Origin: Candidatus Omnitrophota bacterium
Lineage (GTDB): Bacteria > Omnitrophota > Gorgyraeia > Gygaellales > Profunditerraquicolaceae
Length of the DNA: 52,445 nucleotides
Direction of reading: 5' to 3'
NCBI GenBank assembly: GCA_018895075.1
Contig: JAHIOW010000042.1
Coordinates: 1 to 52,445, forward strand
This document shows, piece after piece, positions 22,690-31,680 of this stretch. A model generated the notes under the pieces. That model saw only the letters and a program-made list of their open reading frames with translations. It was not told where the DNA came from and did no database searches. The position numbers and the translations under genes were made by a program. The first letter of the stretch is position 1. Every line of letters starts with the position of its first letter.

Positions 22690-23592
22690 TTAACATTCAG
22701 TAGAGAGGTTTTTCTCGCTACTCGTTACTCTCAGATTGTATTTTTCTATGTTATGATTTGCTATCTCCTGAATCTTCTTAATCTCCTCGGGGTTGTTCAG
22801 TAAATGCTTGAATCTTCCTTGCAGTTTCAAATATTCCTCAACGGGTGAGGGTTTTATTTTACGCACCGCAATAAGTCTTGTATTTTCATATTCAACCAAA
22901 GGATAAAGCCCGGCCTCTACCGCTGTCTTTGCTACTTGCGCTGTCTGTACGGGTTCATGCCGCCAGCCCAAAGGACAGGGTACATGTATCTGTATATATT
23001 TGGGACCTTTGATGGAAACCGCCTTTTTGACTTTCCTTTGCAAATCCTGAGGAAAACCTACTGAAGCTGTAGCCACATAAGGTATCCCATGGGCATTGGC
23101 AATCTCAGGCATAGGTTTTTTGGGGCGGATATTCCCCGAGGATGCGCTACCTGCAGGGCTGGTGGTGGTATTGGCATCAAAAGGTGTAAGGCCACTGCGC
23201 TGAATTCCAGTATTCATATAAGCTTCGTTGTCGTAACAAACATAGAGTATATCCTGGCCTCTCTCAAACATGCCTGAGAGCGCCTGCAGTCCAATATCTG
23301 CTGTGCCACCATCGCCTCCCTGAGCAATGACATTAACGGTATCTTTCTTACCTAAATATATCAAAGCCGCCTCAATGCCTGAAGCCACGGCAGCAGCATT
23401 TTCAAAAAGCGAATGAATCCAGGGAACCCCCCAAGAAGACTCAGGATACTTTGTGGAAAAAACCTCCAGGCACCCTGTATTATTGGCTACAATGGTATTA
23501 GGGCCACTGGCCTCAATTACCAGGCGCGCTCCCAGTGACTGGCCGCATCCTACACAGGCAGTATGGCCTGGGGCAAAGAGCTGTCTATTCAT
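22690..23592 (-). CDS. porB: 2-oxoacid:ferredoxin oxidoreductase, beta subunit (PorB-like)
   Basis: HTACVGCGQSLGARL and the thiamine diphosphate site GGDGGTADIGLQALSGMFERGQDILYVCYDNEAYMNTG identify the beta subunit. The cysteines of the cluster (CVGC and the later C in VPCPLGW) are present. With alpha, gamma and delta it oxidises pyruvate (or another 2-oxoacid) to acyl-CoA, CO2 and reduced ferredoxin. It overlaps porA by 8 nt. Confidence 0.93.
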   Translation of the reverse strand: MNRQLFAPGHTACVGCGQSLGARLVIEASGPNTIVANNTGCLEVFSTKYPESSWGVPWIHSLFENAAAVASGIEAALIYLGKKDTVNVIAQGGDGGTADIGLQALSGMFERGQDILYVCYDNEAYMNTGIQRSGLTPFDANTTTSPAGSASSGNIRPKKPMPEIANAHGIPYVATASVGFPQDLQRKVKKAVSIKGPKYIQIHVPCPLGWRHEPVQTAQVAKTAVEAGLYPLVEYENTRLIAVRKIKPSPVEEYLKLQGRFKHLLNNPEEIKKIQEIANHNIEKYNLRVTSSEKNLSTEC

Positions 23593-24766
23593 AAGTCTCC
23601 TTTAAGAGTTCAGGTTTTAAATCAATAAACTCACAGGCCCTTTCTTTGGCAGTAAGCAGGCGAAATATCTCTTTTATAGAATCCTTGGTGATATCCCGGC
23701 CACCCAAACCAGCGACAAAACTACTGATAACCTGCGGTTGTTTCTTTTTACCGAAAAATGCCGCCTTGACCTCTACTGCCAATGGCGCGTAAGAACCCAG
23801 AGACAAGGCCTTATCCAATACCGCTACCCTGGGTATATTCTTTAATCTCTCGTAAATCTCCTGATGCGGAAAAGGCCGATAAGTGGTAATCTTCAGTAAT
23901 CCTACTTTCTTACCCTTTGCCCGCAGCTCATCCACAACCTCTTTTATTGTGCCGCAGACCGACCCCATAGCCACAATAACCCGCTGGGCATCTTTGGTGC
24001 GATATTCCTCGATAAGTCCGTGGTATTGCCGGCCGAAAACTTTAAAGAATTGGGCGGTTATTTGAGGAATTAACTTAATGACCTCTTTGTGGGTCTCCTG
24101 AATCGCGAAACGCATCTCCATATAATATTCAGGGTCAACTAATGGGCCCATGGTAAGAGGTCTTTCCGGGTCAAGTTTATAAAGGGCTGAATATGGAGGC
24201 AGGAATTTATCTACCTCCTCCTGCTGGGGCATATCTATAGTTTCTATCCCATGGGTAAGGATAAAACCATCCATACAGACCATTACCGGCAGCATTACAG
24301 ATTTGTCTTCTGCGACTCTATAACCTATTAAATGTAAGTCTACTACTTCTTGTATATCCTCTGCATAAAACTGAATGAAGCCGCAATCACGCATGGAAAC
24401 AGAATCCTGCTGGTCATTCCAGATGTTGATGGGCGCCGAAATTGCCCTGTTGGCGCAGGTAAGCATTACCGGCAGGCGTAGTCCAGCGATATTAAAAAGT
24501 ACTTCTCCCATATAGAACAACCCCTGCGAACTGGTAGCAGTATAGGCCCTGACGCCTGTGGCCACTGCGCCCAAGACCACTGATGCCGCAGAGTGCTCTG
24601 ATTCTACATTCACAAACTGGGAATTCAATTGACCATCTGCCACCATCTGAGCCAATCCCTCTACAATATGCGTCTGGGGAGTTATAGGATAAGCAGAAAT
24701 AACCCCTGGCTTGCATAATTTAACCACCCTTGTTACAGCTTGAGAACCTTCCAAAAACTCTCTCAT
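23585..24766 (-). CDS. porA: 2-oxoacid:ferredoxin oxidoreductase, alpha subunit (PorA-like)
   Basis: A 393-aa alpha subunit with GSQAVTRVVKLCKPGVISAYPITPQT at the start and ESEHSAASVVLGA in the thiamine-binding interface; the C-terminal part (MGSVCGTIKEVVDEL) is the transketolase-like domain. Pyruvate is the most likely substrate from overall likeness to PorA, but a related 2-oxoacid cannot be excluded. It lies 3 nt after porD. Confidence 0.93.
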   Translation of the reverse strand: MREFLEGSQAVTRVVKLCKPGVISAYPITPQTHIVEGLAQMVADGQLNSQFVNVESEHSAASVVLGAVATGVRAYTATSSQGLFYMGEVLFNIAGLRLPVMLTCANRAISAPINIWNDQQDSVSMRDCGFIQFYAEDIQEVVDLHLIGYRVAEDKSVMLPVMVCMDGFILTHGIETIDMPQQEEVDKFLPPYSALYKLDPERPLTMGPLVDPEYYMEMRFAIQETHKEVIKLIPQITAQFFKVFGRQYHGLIEEYRTKDAQRVIVAMGSVCGTIKEVVDELRAKGKKVGLLKITTYRPFPHQEIYERLKNIPRVAVLDKALSLGSYAPLAVEVKAAFFGKKKQPQVISSFVAGLGGRDITKDSIKEIFRLLTAKERACEFIDLKPELLKETYE

Positions 24767-24769
24767 CTT

Positions 24770-25033
24770 TTATTCCTTTAGTTCTTCCTCAATCATGGTG
24801 ATATCGGCTTTAGGGCAAATAAAAGCGCAAAGCCCGCAACCTTTACAAAATTCATAATCACAGTAAAAGGTATTCTTTTGCGCTCCCTCAATACAGTCTT
24901 CAGGACAAGTCAGGGCGCACATCTTACAGGCAATACAATCCTTCTGTAAGAATTTTGGCCTTAGTTCAGTGCGCCAAGAGCCAGTTTTGTTATTTCTGCT
25001 TGTACCTGGTTTTACATTAAGCGGGCCAAACAT
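24770..25033 (-). CDS. porD: 2-oxoacid:ferredoxin oxidoreductase, delta subunit (2 x [4Fe-4S])
   Basis: An 87-aa ferredoxin subunit with two cluster motifs, CIACKMCALTCPEDC and CKGCGLCAFICP, after a short leader typical of PorD. It passes electrons from the catalytic subunits to external ferredoxin. It lies 2 nt after porC and 3 nt before porA. Confidence 0.93.
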   Translation of the reverse strand: MFGPLNVKPGTSRNNKTGSWRTELRPKFLQKDCIACKMCALTCPEDCIEGAQKNTFYCDYEFCKGCGLCAFICPKADITMIEEELKE

Positions 25034-25035
25034 AC

Positions 25036-25587
25036 CTACCTCTTAATCTTATCTTTAATAAACTCGAATCCCTGTTTAACTGCCTGGAGATTTGCCTCCC
25101 GGGCCTTGCCGGAAAATCTTTTCTTTATTGCCTCCAGCAAGATATCCAGGTCAAATTCATTGGTGGCGCAGGCAAATGCGCCCAATAAGGCAGTATTACC
25201 TAAGGGCCGGCCTATGGTCTTTAATGCAATATCATTGGCAGGCACCAGGAAAACTTTTTGAGTTGCCTTGACCTTAGGTACCTCTATTCCTTGTTTCCCA
25301 TTTACAATAGCAATTCCTGCTTCCGCCAGCCCTAAGAAACAATTAACCCCGCGCATCAGCGTAGGATCAACAACTACAACATAATCCGGCTTATAAATCT
25401 GGCTTCTTAACCGCACTGGCCTTGAATCTACGCGCACAAAGGCATTCATCGGCGCCCCCATCCTGGCTGCGCCAAAATGCGGGAAGGCATAAGGATACAT
25501 CCCTTTTAAAAAGTAGGCGTATCCCAATAAAAATGCGGTAGTAATTGCTCCCTGGCCGGCACGGGCATGGATACGTATTTCCTTCAT
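25036..25587 (-). CDS. porC: 2-oxoacid:ferredoxin oxidoreductase, gamma subunit (PorC-like)
   Basis: MKEIRIHARAGQGAITTAFLLG is the family start. The frame continues to a TTG six codons upstream (25605), but GGGG lies at a good distance from the ATG at 25587 and the family begins here. Conserved FPHFGAARMGAPMNAFVRVD and NTALLGAFA segments follow. It is the first gene of the POR operon (order C, D, A, B, then ferritin-like and ferredoxin). Confidence 0.92.
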   Translation of the reverse strand: MKEIRIHARAGQGAITTAFLLGYAYFLKGMYPYAFPHFGAARMGAPMNAFVRVDSRPVRLRSQIYKPDYVVVVDPTLMRGVNCFLGLAEAGIAIVNGKQGIEVPKVKATQKVFLVPANDIALKTIGRPLGNTALLGAFACATNEFDLDILLEAIKKRFSGKAREANLQAVKQGFEFIKDKIKR

Positions 25588-25659
25588 CGATTTAGCCCCT
25601 TTCAAAAAAACGCCTATCTATAATACGATTTTTAAGCGAATTTGTCAAACACTTTATTC

Positions 25660-26697
25660 TTAAGGGGTTTTTCCTCTTATGGAAAAGGATACTTCTGAAA
25701 GGAGTTTGAATATCTTATCTGATTTTTGGGTGTCAAGGCTGCCTAAACCACAACTAGGGCTCAGAAGCAGGCTATTTAGCAAGGGCTCTTTGTCTAACCC
25801 TTTCTTTACTAATACATTAATACCCTCATCCAGCCTTTCTCTCAGGGAATCCGGCGTCTCTTGGCCTGAAAATTCGCTTGTCGGCACTATCCCCCAGCAG
25901 ATGATGCCGCCCCTTTTAATAAATTCCTTAAGATTATCTGCATAAAGTGTAAATTTATCTAAAAAGCCAAAGGCATCAAAATTAATTATATCTAAGGCCT
26001 TGATTTCAGTAAAGATAGACCAGTCAGTATTACCGCAACAGTGCACCCCTAACAGAACATCCGCTTTAGACTTTATACCCCCGGTAAGTTCGCTCAAGCC
26101 CTTTATCACATCCTCTCTGTTTATAGGGGTGTAAGCAGAGCCAAAAGCCCCCAGATATGGCTCATCTAAAAACATAATTATCTTTTTGGCAAACTTCTCC
26201 AAAAATCTTATCTGCCAAAGCGCTTTCATCTTCAGGCCCTCGATGATTGCCTGCATAAATACCGGCTCGTGTAAAAGCGCTTTGCCATTTTCATCCTTTA
26301 TGCTTGCGGCAAAGGTAAAAGGCCCGGTAGTATGGCATTTGAGGGACTCTACATCTTTCAATAACTCTGGCTTATCTGATAATCTTTGAGCAAATGCATA
26401 CAGGCCAGAGGCGTAATCTTGAGTTATTTTGAAATATTCTAGGTCTTGATTGATAACCTTCTCATAGAATTTCTCTAATTCTTTTACTTCTATACCGGCT
26501 AAACCCTGGCTGAATTGAGCCACCATACCCTCACGGGTATCCCTGTTGGGTAATTGCGGCCAAAAGGGAATCTGGGGTATATATTTAAAGATTAAATCTA
26601 AGGCCGCCTGGACATCCTTATGCGGCAGGCTCCCTATTCCTGTAGCCATCCCTCTCAATTTATGGGGACGCTCCTCAAGGTGCCACCCTTTAGTCAT
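25660..26697 (-). CDS. MetE C-terminal-domain-like methyltransferase (UROD/MetE superfamily)
   Basis: The core starts MATGIGSLPHKDVQAALDLIF and contains FLDEPYLGAFGS, the zinc-ligand motif GVHCCGNTDW and a late Cys in SPSCGLGS, as in cobalamin-independent methionine synthase and corrinoid methyltransferases. The true substrate is unknown. The start at 26697 has a good Shine-Dalgarno site (GAGGG) but the first 16 codons are made by a dispersed 27-nt repeat. The ATG at 26649 would give the family's usual N-terminus. Relatives without a MetE N-terminal half are common in anaerobes. Confidence 0.78.
   Translation of the reverse strand: MTKGWHLEERPHKLRGMATGIGSLPHKDVQAALDLIFKYIPQIPFWPQLPNRDTREGMVAQFSQGLAGIEVKELEKFYEKVINQDLEYFKITQDYASGLYAFAQRLSDKPELLKDVESLKCHTTGPFTFAASIKDENGKALLHEPVFMQAIIEGLKMKALWQIRFLEKFAKKIIMFLDEPYLGAFGSAYTPINREDVIKGLSELTGGIKSKADVLLGVHCCGNTDWSIFTEIKALDIINFDAFGFLDKFTLYADNLKEFIKRGGIICWGIVPTSEFSGQETPDSLRERLDEGINVLVKKGLDKEPLLNSLLLSPSCGLGSLDTQKSDKIFKLLSEVSFSIRGKTP
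26664..26690. repeat. 27-nt dispersed repeat, copy 2 (5' end of the MetE-like CDS)
   Basis: GGGGACGCTCC-TCAA-GGTGCCACCCTT is identical to 20473-20499 except for the central 4 nt. Here it is translated, on the other strand, as part of an N-terminal extension of the MetE-like protein. Both copies lie within about 85 nt of a start codon. Confidence 0.8.
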
Positions 26698-26740
26698 ATA
26701 ACCCTCGTATTTTCAATATGTTATAAATCCAACCCTGTAA

Positions 26741-27370
26741 CTAAAACCCTAAATTTTCGCCCACTAAAATAACCTTCAATCTATCCAGTATAACCTCTGC
26801 CTCAATAATTAAAATCTGGCAACACATCCTCTTGTATTCAGGGGAAAAACATATCTCCTGGCGGCAGATACCATCTTTAAGGCAAGGCGTGTTCCAGTTG
26901 TTAAGCCGCTTACAGTTAAGTGGCGTGGCATATTCCCTGGCGCGTTTTATGGCCTCATCTAAATTTGTAGTAATCTTATTTATGCCGGCGGCTACAATTA
27001 CATTTTTGGCATAAGAAATCCCGGCAATACGGTTACCGTATCCGCTGAAAAAAACCAGCTCTCCTTTTTCAGAGATAGCATTGGCAGAGGTCAAATAATA
27101 ATCCGCTCCTGCGCCCTCTCTCCTTAGTCTTAAATTTTCATCTTGACTGATGCCGGCCTTATATTGATTGAAGACCTTATTGCCGCGAGACTCCAGCATT
27201 CTAACTATGCCTAATTGGTTTAATGTAACTGAGCCTGAGATACCTACGCTGGCAGATAACGGTATAATCTCTAAAGCCTTATCAGCTGCCTGTTCTTTAT
27301 TATCACAGTACAACCCGCGAATATTTCTCTTCTGCCAATTTTTGATAAGATTATCGGCTCTCTTATCCAT
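26741..27370 (-). CDS. LUD-domain protein (DUF162/YkgG-type)
   Basis: The segments SVGISGSVTLNQLGI, ADYYLTSANAISEKGELVFF and GYGNRIAGI are typical of the LUD fold named after lactate utilisation proteins. A cysteine-rich C-terminus (NCKRLNNWNTPCLKDGICRQEICFSP, then MCC) is also present in many stand-alone members. The function of such stand-alone forms is not settled. It starts one base after pncB ends. Confidence 0.82.
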   Translation of the reverse strand: MDKRADNLIKNWQKRNIRGLYCDNKEQAADKALEIIPLSASVGISGSVTLNQLGIVRMLESRGNKVFNQYKAGISQDENLRLRREGAGADYYLTSANAISEKGELVFFSGYGNRIAGISYAKNVIVAAGINKITTNLDEAIKRAREYATPLNCKRLNNWNTPCLKDGICRQEICFSPEYKRMCCQILIIEAEVILDRLKVILVGENLGF

Positions 27371-27371
27371 T

Positions 27372-28727
27372 TTATTGTCTTTTCCCTAATTGACGCGCTA
27401 AAGTGCGTCTTAATTTCCTAAGTTGCAGACTGACAACAACCGGATATTTATATCTGGAACAAACCTCTTCTAATCTATCAGGCATGCGCCTGAGATTCTC
27501 TGTTAATCTTCTCCTGATTTTATCAAGAGAAGGGAACTTATAGATTATTTTACCCTTTTCTACCACTTTTATCAACAAGGGTATAGCATTTATCTTCTCT
27601 TTCTCAAGGCCCAGAACGTCCTTTACGAACCTCCCCTTTTTATCTTTAATCCTAAATATCTGCTTTCTGCCCGGATAGGTAACTTTACCCTTGCTTAATT
27701 TCATCGTAGGCATAAATTTACCATCCTCATCCGTAACTTCGCTTATCTTATAAATAACATCTAAAGAAGGAGCATCAATACTTGTACCCATATTTGTTCC
27801 CACTCCAAAACTATCTACAGGCGCACCTGCCTGAAGCATCTGTCTTATCTTAAATTCATCCAGGTTCCCGCTGGCAAAGATACGCACAAATTTAAGGCCT
27901 GCCTTATCTAGCATTCTTCTGGCTAATTTAGATAAGGAAATAATGTTGCCGCTGTCTAATCTTATGCCCTGCAGGCAATGCCTTTTTGCCTTAAGATAGA
28001 GGCCGGTATCTATTGCATTCTCAATGCCTTTTCTGGTGTCATAGGTATCCACAAGCAAGATTGCATCCTCGGCAAAGGTATTGCTATAGGCCAAGAAACT
28101 ATCCAGCTCATGCTTAAAAGACATCACAAAAGAATGCGCCATAGTCCCTACGACAGGTATCTTATATAATTTAGCTGCCAATACATTGGATGTGCCGCTA
28201 AATCCGGCGATATAAGAAGAGCGCGCTGCTTTTACCCCTGCGTCAGAACCATGCGTCCTTCTTAAAGAAAAATCATAAACTCTCTTCTCTTTGACGGCAG
28301 AGACTACGCGCGAGGCCTTGCTGGCAATCATAGTCTGTAAATTTATAGTGTTGAGCAGAAAACTTTCTATGATCTGGGCCTCGATAATTGATGCGGTAAC
28401 GCGCACAACGGGTTCATCGGCAAAAAATATAGTGCCCTCTGGCAGGGCCCAGGTATCCCCTTTAAATTTAAATTTGCTTAAATATTTAAGAAAACCGTCA
28501 GAGAAAATTTTCTTGCTACGCAAATAATTTATATCTTCCTTACTGAATTCTAACCTCTTTATGTAATTTAAAATATCCTCTAAACCTGCGGCAACTAAAT
28601 AAGAGCGATTTATGGGCAAGGCCCTGACAAACAAATCAAAGGTAGCCAGGGTATCCTTTTTGTAATGGAAGTAACACTCTGCCATAGTAAGCTCATATAA
28701 ATCCACCAATAAAGAGAGATTATCCAT
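27372..28727 (-). CDS. pncB: Nicotinate phosphoribosyltransferase
   Basis: MDNLSLLVDLYELTMAECYF and the later signatures SLRRTHGSDAGVKAARSSYIAGFSGTSNV, GTMAHSF and LDSGNI identify this NAD salvage enzyme, which joins nicotinic acid and PRPP using ATP. At 451 aa it is in the expected range, with a basic C-terminal extension. It begins 1 nt after the TlpA-like gene ends. Confidence 0.94.
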   Translation of the reverse strand: MDNLSLLVDLYELTMAECYFHYKKDTLATFDLFVRALPINRSYLVAAGLEDILNYIKRLEFSKEDINYLRSKKIFSDGFLKYLSKFKFKGDTWALPEGTIFFADEPVVRVTASIIEAQIIESFLLNTINLQTMIASKASRVVSAVKEKRVYDFSLRRTHGSDAGVKAARSSYIAGFSGTSNVLAAKLYKIPVVGTMAHSFVMSFKHELDSFLAYSNTFAEDAILLVDTYDTRKGIENAIDTGLYLKAKRHCLQGIRLDSGNIISLSKLARRMLDKAGLKFVRIFASGNLDEFKIRQMLQAGAPVDSFGVGTNMGTSIDAPSLDVIYKISEVTDEDGKFMPTMKLSKGKVTYPGRKQIFRIKDKKGRFVKDVLGLEKEKINAIPLLIKVVEKGKIIYKFPSLDKIRRRLTENLRRMPDRLEEVCSRYKYPVVVSLQLRKLRRTLARQLGKRQ

Positions 28728-28728
28728 A

Positions 28729-29214
28729 TTACTCTGAAATTAAAGCCTGGTATTCATTTCGGGGAAAGGCATTCCCTTTAAAACGTATGTATCCTTCTCT
28801 ATCGACAATAACATAGGTAGGCACGCCTATCAACCCATAAGCCATGGCCACTGTTTCATCTTCGTCCAAAAGGACCCTAGAGGTTAAGTGATAGTTTTTA
28901 ATAAAATCATTCACTCTATAAGCAGGCTCTCCGATATTTATAGCCAATAACTCAAAACCATCTTCTGTTAATTGCGCATAGCTATTATTTAAAAGTCTTA
29001 ATTCCTTAACGCAAAAATGACACCAGGTTGTCCAGAAAAATAAGACTGTAGGACTGCCCCTAAAATCAGAAAGACTAACCCTGTTGTTATCTAAGTCCGT
29101 CAGATTAAAATCAAAGGCCAAACTATCCGTTGTCGCTTCTGCAACTGACGGGCGGGTTAGGCAATTCCCCGCTAACCACAAAAACAAGAAAATCAAAGAT
29201 ATTCTCTTTACCAT
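28729..29214 (-). CDS. TlpA/ResA-like exported thioredoxin
   Basis: A signal peptide (residues 1 to about 26, ISLIFLFLWLAGNCLT) precedes a thioredoxin fold with active site WTTWCHFC and GVPTYVIVDREGYIRF containing the cis-Pro. A lipobox-like AGNC is visible, so it may be a lipoprotein. It probably reduces periplasmic disulfides with electrons from the CcdA homologue encoded just upstream, which it overlaps by 7 nt. Confidence 0.88.
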   Translation of the reverse strand: MVKRISLIFLFLWLAGNCLTRPSVAEATTDSLAFDFNLTDLDNNRVSLSDFRGSPTVLFFWTTWCHFCVKELRLLNNSYAQLTEDGFELLAINIGEPAYRVNDFIKNYHLTSRVLLDEDETVAMAYGLIGVPTYVIVDREGYIRFKGNAFPRNEYQALISE

Positions 29215-29885
29215 ATCAACCTTCCAGCTTTTATCAGAAAATATCCGCCCATTCCTATCAAAATAAAGCCTGCGAGTTTCTTCAGGCGCAAAGACCAGAT
29301 GTTAGACCTGGATAATAGATTAAAAAAAGTTGCGCTAAAAGTTCCTACTAAGATCAATAAGAATCCCATCCCGTAAGCAAAGACAAACAAGAGACCGGCG
29401 CCATAAAGTATATTTTGTTTACTGGCCACATAGACTAATATTGCACCTAAGGCAGGAGTGATACAAGGGCCAATTACCAGTCCTGAAACAAGGCCAAAGA
29501 TAAAAGCCGAGAGAAAACCGCCGCTCCTGTTGACTTTATTCTGCAGGCGTATTCCGGTAAAGTTTATATTTATGGCCCCTAAAAATGATAATCCGGCGAT
29601 AATACAGACGCTGCCTATAACCAAGAAAGAGATCGGATGGGCTGAAATCTGCCCGAATAATCTCCCGCTCATGGCAGCAACCAACCCTAAGAAGGAATAA
29701 GTAGTCGCCAGGCCCAAGACATAGACCAAACTTAGAGACAAACCTCTAAGGCGCGATGAGCCTGCCTCTACTCCGATAAAACCCAGGGTTACAGGAACAA
29801 GCGGATATACGCAGGGTGAAAAACTTACGATAATGCCGCCAAAAAAGGCAACTATAAAATCAATGAAATTACCCTGTAGATTCAT
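29208..29885 (-). CDS. ccdA: CcdA/DsbD-type thiol-disulfide transporter
   Basis: Six predicted membrane helices with FSPCVYPLVPVTLGF near the N-terminus and GPCITPALGAILVYV later carry the two conserved cysteines of CcdA. It moves reducing equivalents from cytoplasmic thioredoxin across the membrane to the TlpA-like partner. At 225 aa it is a minimal CcdA. It overlaps cutA by 17 nt. Confidence 0.9.
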   Translation of the reverse strand: MNLQGNFIDFIVAFFGGIIVSFSPCVYPLVPVTLGFIGVEAGSSRLRGLSLSLVYVLGLATTYSFLGLVAAMSGRLFGQISAHPISFLVIGSVCIIAGLSFLGAININFTGIRLQNKVNRSGGFLSAFIFGLVSGLVIGPCITPALGAILVYVASKQNILYGAGLLFVFAYGMGFLLILVGTFSATFFNLLSRSNIWSLRLKKLAGFILIGMGGYFLIKAGRLIW

Positions 29886-30180
29886 TTACCCACTCTAGAT
29901 ATTTTTTATTCCCGGCAACGATGCCAAGGGCGATTATCTCAGGCACTTCATAGCTATGCAGCAATTTTACTTTTTTTATTACTTTTCCCAGGAGCGCCTT
30001 TCTGGTCTTGGCTACCAAAAGCACCTCTTTTGCGCTCTCAATTTTACCTTGCCAGGAAAATACTGAATCCACGCCTGGGATAATATTTACACAGGCAGCA
30101 AGCCTGTTTTTTACCAGATACCGGGCAATACGATTCGCCTCTTTTTTGCCATGAACGGTTATAAAAATTACGATATACAT
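29869..30180 (-). CDS. cutA: Divalent-cation tolerance protein CutA
   Basis: A 103-aa ferredoxin-like trimer protein: IARYLVKNRLAACVNIIPGVDSVFSWQGKIE and the late HSYEVPEIIAL are the family signature. The physiological role of CutA is still unclear. It overlaps both flanking genes (12 nt with the flavodoxin gene, 17 nt with ccdA). Confidence 0.92.
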   Translation of the reverse strand: MYIVIFITVHGKKEANRIARYLVKNRLAACVNIIPGVDSVFSWQGKIESAKEVLLVAKTRKALLGKVIKKVKLLHSYEVPEIIALGIVAGNKKYLEWVNESTG

Positions 30181-30644
30181 TTTTTAATTAATTTAGCTAC
30201 TCTTGAGCCAAGCCTTAAGCACTGTTTAGTAGCCCGGGTATCAGGCGCTCCTATGGATACCGCGCCGTAATGGTCACCCTGGGGATCACCCTGAATAATC
30301 ATACCATGTATGAGCAGGGCATTCAAGATATCTAAAACGGTGGTCTCATTGCCCCCGCCCACATTAGCAGAAGAGGCAAATGCTGCGCCTATCTTGCCAT
30401 CAAGCCTACCATGAAACTTTACTGATTCATCTAATAATTTTTTAATCTCTGCGGCCATAGTACCGTAATAAGTAGGCGAACCAATAACTATGGCATCATA
30501 TTTTAAAAGTTCATCAACCTGCACATCTTTGACGTCCTTTATCAGCGCCTCAATACCCTCTTTCTTAATACCCTCAATAACGGATCCTGCCATCTTTTTG
30601 GTATTACCTGTTTGAGAGTAATAAATCACTAATGCCTTTGCCAT
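30168..30644 (-). CDS. Flavodoxin-like / WrbA-type NADPH-dependent FMN protein
   Basis: MAKALVIYYSQTGNTKKMA is the FMN phosphate-binding loop, followed by DAIVIGSPTYYGTMAAEIKKLLDE and AAFASSANVGGGNETT. Length 158 aa suits a flavodoxin or flavodoxin/nitric-oxide-synthase-like domain. It could carry electrons for the anaerobic enzymes in this region. A Shine-Dalgarno site (GGAGAG) lies just upstream. Confidence 0.88.
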   Translation of the reverse strand: MAKALVIYYSQTGNTKKMAGSVIEGIKKEGIEALIKDVKDVQVDELLKYDAIVIGSPTYYGTMAAEIKKLLDESVKFHGRLDGKIGAAFASSANVGGGNETTVLDILNALLIHGMIIQGDPQGDHYGAVSIGAPDTRATKQCLRLGSRVAKLIKKCIS

Positions 30645-30660
30645 GGCTACCTCTCCTTTC

Positions 30661-30897
30661 CTATTTAATCTTTACAGACTTTAATCTTCCGAACTGTGCG
30701 CAGGTATCAAATATAATCGTAGGGTCTTGAGTATGTATACATATTCTAAACTCTTTACCTTTGGTAGGATTATCTTGCGGTAGTTGATAAATCTCTAAAT
30801 TCTCTCCGCACTCTGTTATGGATTCCCTTAAGGTTTCTATTGAGGTGTTATTCTGAATATACAAGATAAATTCTAGGCAATAATTATCTTTAGGCAT
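30661..30897 (-). CDS. Hypothetical protein (78 aa)
   Basis: I do not recognise the family. The sequence alternates short beta-like and helical stretches (CLEFILYIQ, ESITECGENLEIYQL, EFRICIHT, FDTCAQFGRLKSVKI), which might be a ferredoxin-like or ACT-like fold. Three cysteines are scattered without a motif. The ATG at 30897 is preferred over the TTG one codon before it. It lies between the flavodoxin-like gene and pgeF with short gaps, so it is probably expressed with them. Confidence 0.65.
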   Translation of the reverse strand: MPKDNYCLEFILYIQNNTSIETLRESITECGENLEIYQLPQDNPTKGKEFRICIHTQDPTIIFDTCAQFGRLKSVKIK

Positions 30898-30903
30898 CAA
30901 TTT

Positions 30904-31680
30904 TTAACACCCTTTAAATATCATTTTAGCCATGGCCATCACTGACATTATTCTACCACATCCGGCGCCTTCCTTGCGATAGGAAAAGAATTCATCATTC
31001 TGGCACGATGTGCAGATATTAGAATCAAATATATTTGTATCCTTAACTCCCAGGCTTAAGGCTTCCTTCTTGTTTATCTTAACTAAATCTAGATAATAAC
31101 GGCCGCCTCTTTGTATCAGCGCATGGGGGAATAAATCACCAAACTCTTCGCCTACTTCATAGCAGCATCCTCTTATGGCCGGGCCAAAGCCCAGATATAA
31201 GTCTCCGGCCTGAATATTGAATCTCTCTCTCATCGATTGAATGGCCTTGGTGGTAATATTTTCCTGGGTACTGCGCCAGCCGGCATGAACCAGCCCTATA
31301 CCTTGTCTGTTGGGTTCATATAGAAATATGGATAGGCAATCTGCGGTAAATACGGCTAAAGGTAGATTTTTCTTATCGCTTATAAGGGCATCTGTATCAG
31401 CGATAGCGCCCTGGTAAGATAATGCGCCCTGCGCCCTATCTTTTTCTGTCACATATCTGATCTGGCTACTATGGACTTGCCTGCTACATACCAAATCGCG
31501 ATAATCAATCCCCAGTTCTTTTAAGAAATCTTTGCGATTCTCCAGTGAATCTCTGGTATCACCGTATGATAAAGACATATTCCCCAGGGCGCGCCTGCTA
31601 AAAGCGCAAACCAGGCCCTGGCCAGGACAAGGATTGAATAGATAATACTCCTTATTTACAAGCGGAAAATGCCTTTGCAT
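30904..31680 (-). CDS. pgeF: PgeF/YlmD-type multicopper-oxidase-fold protein (purine nucleoside-active)
   Basis: RQVHSSQ, AVFTADCLSIFL and GLVHAGWRSTQENI carry the His/Cys/His site of the DUF152 family, members of which act on purine nucleosides or edit peptidoglycan precursors. The frame extends to an ATG at 31713, 62 nt inside yggU. I use the ATG at 31680. An AAGGAG site just after the yggU stop suggests that initiation may be even later at a non-ATG codon, so the N-terminus is uncertain. Confidence 0.85.
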   Translation of the reverse strand: MQRHFPLVNKEYYLFNPCPGQGLVCAFSRRALGNMSLSYGDTRDSLENRKDFLKELGIDYRDLVCSRQVHSSQIRYVTEKDRAQGALSYQGAIADTDALISDKKNLPLAVFTADCLSIFLYEPNRQGIGLVHAGWRSTQENITTKAIQSMRERFNIQAGDLYLGFGPAIRGCCYEVGEEFGDLFPHALIQRGGRYYLDLVKINKKEALSLGVKDTNIFDSNICTSCQNDEFFSYRKEGAGCGRIMSVMAMAKMIFKGC

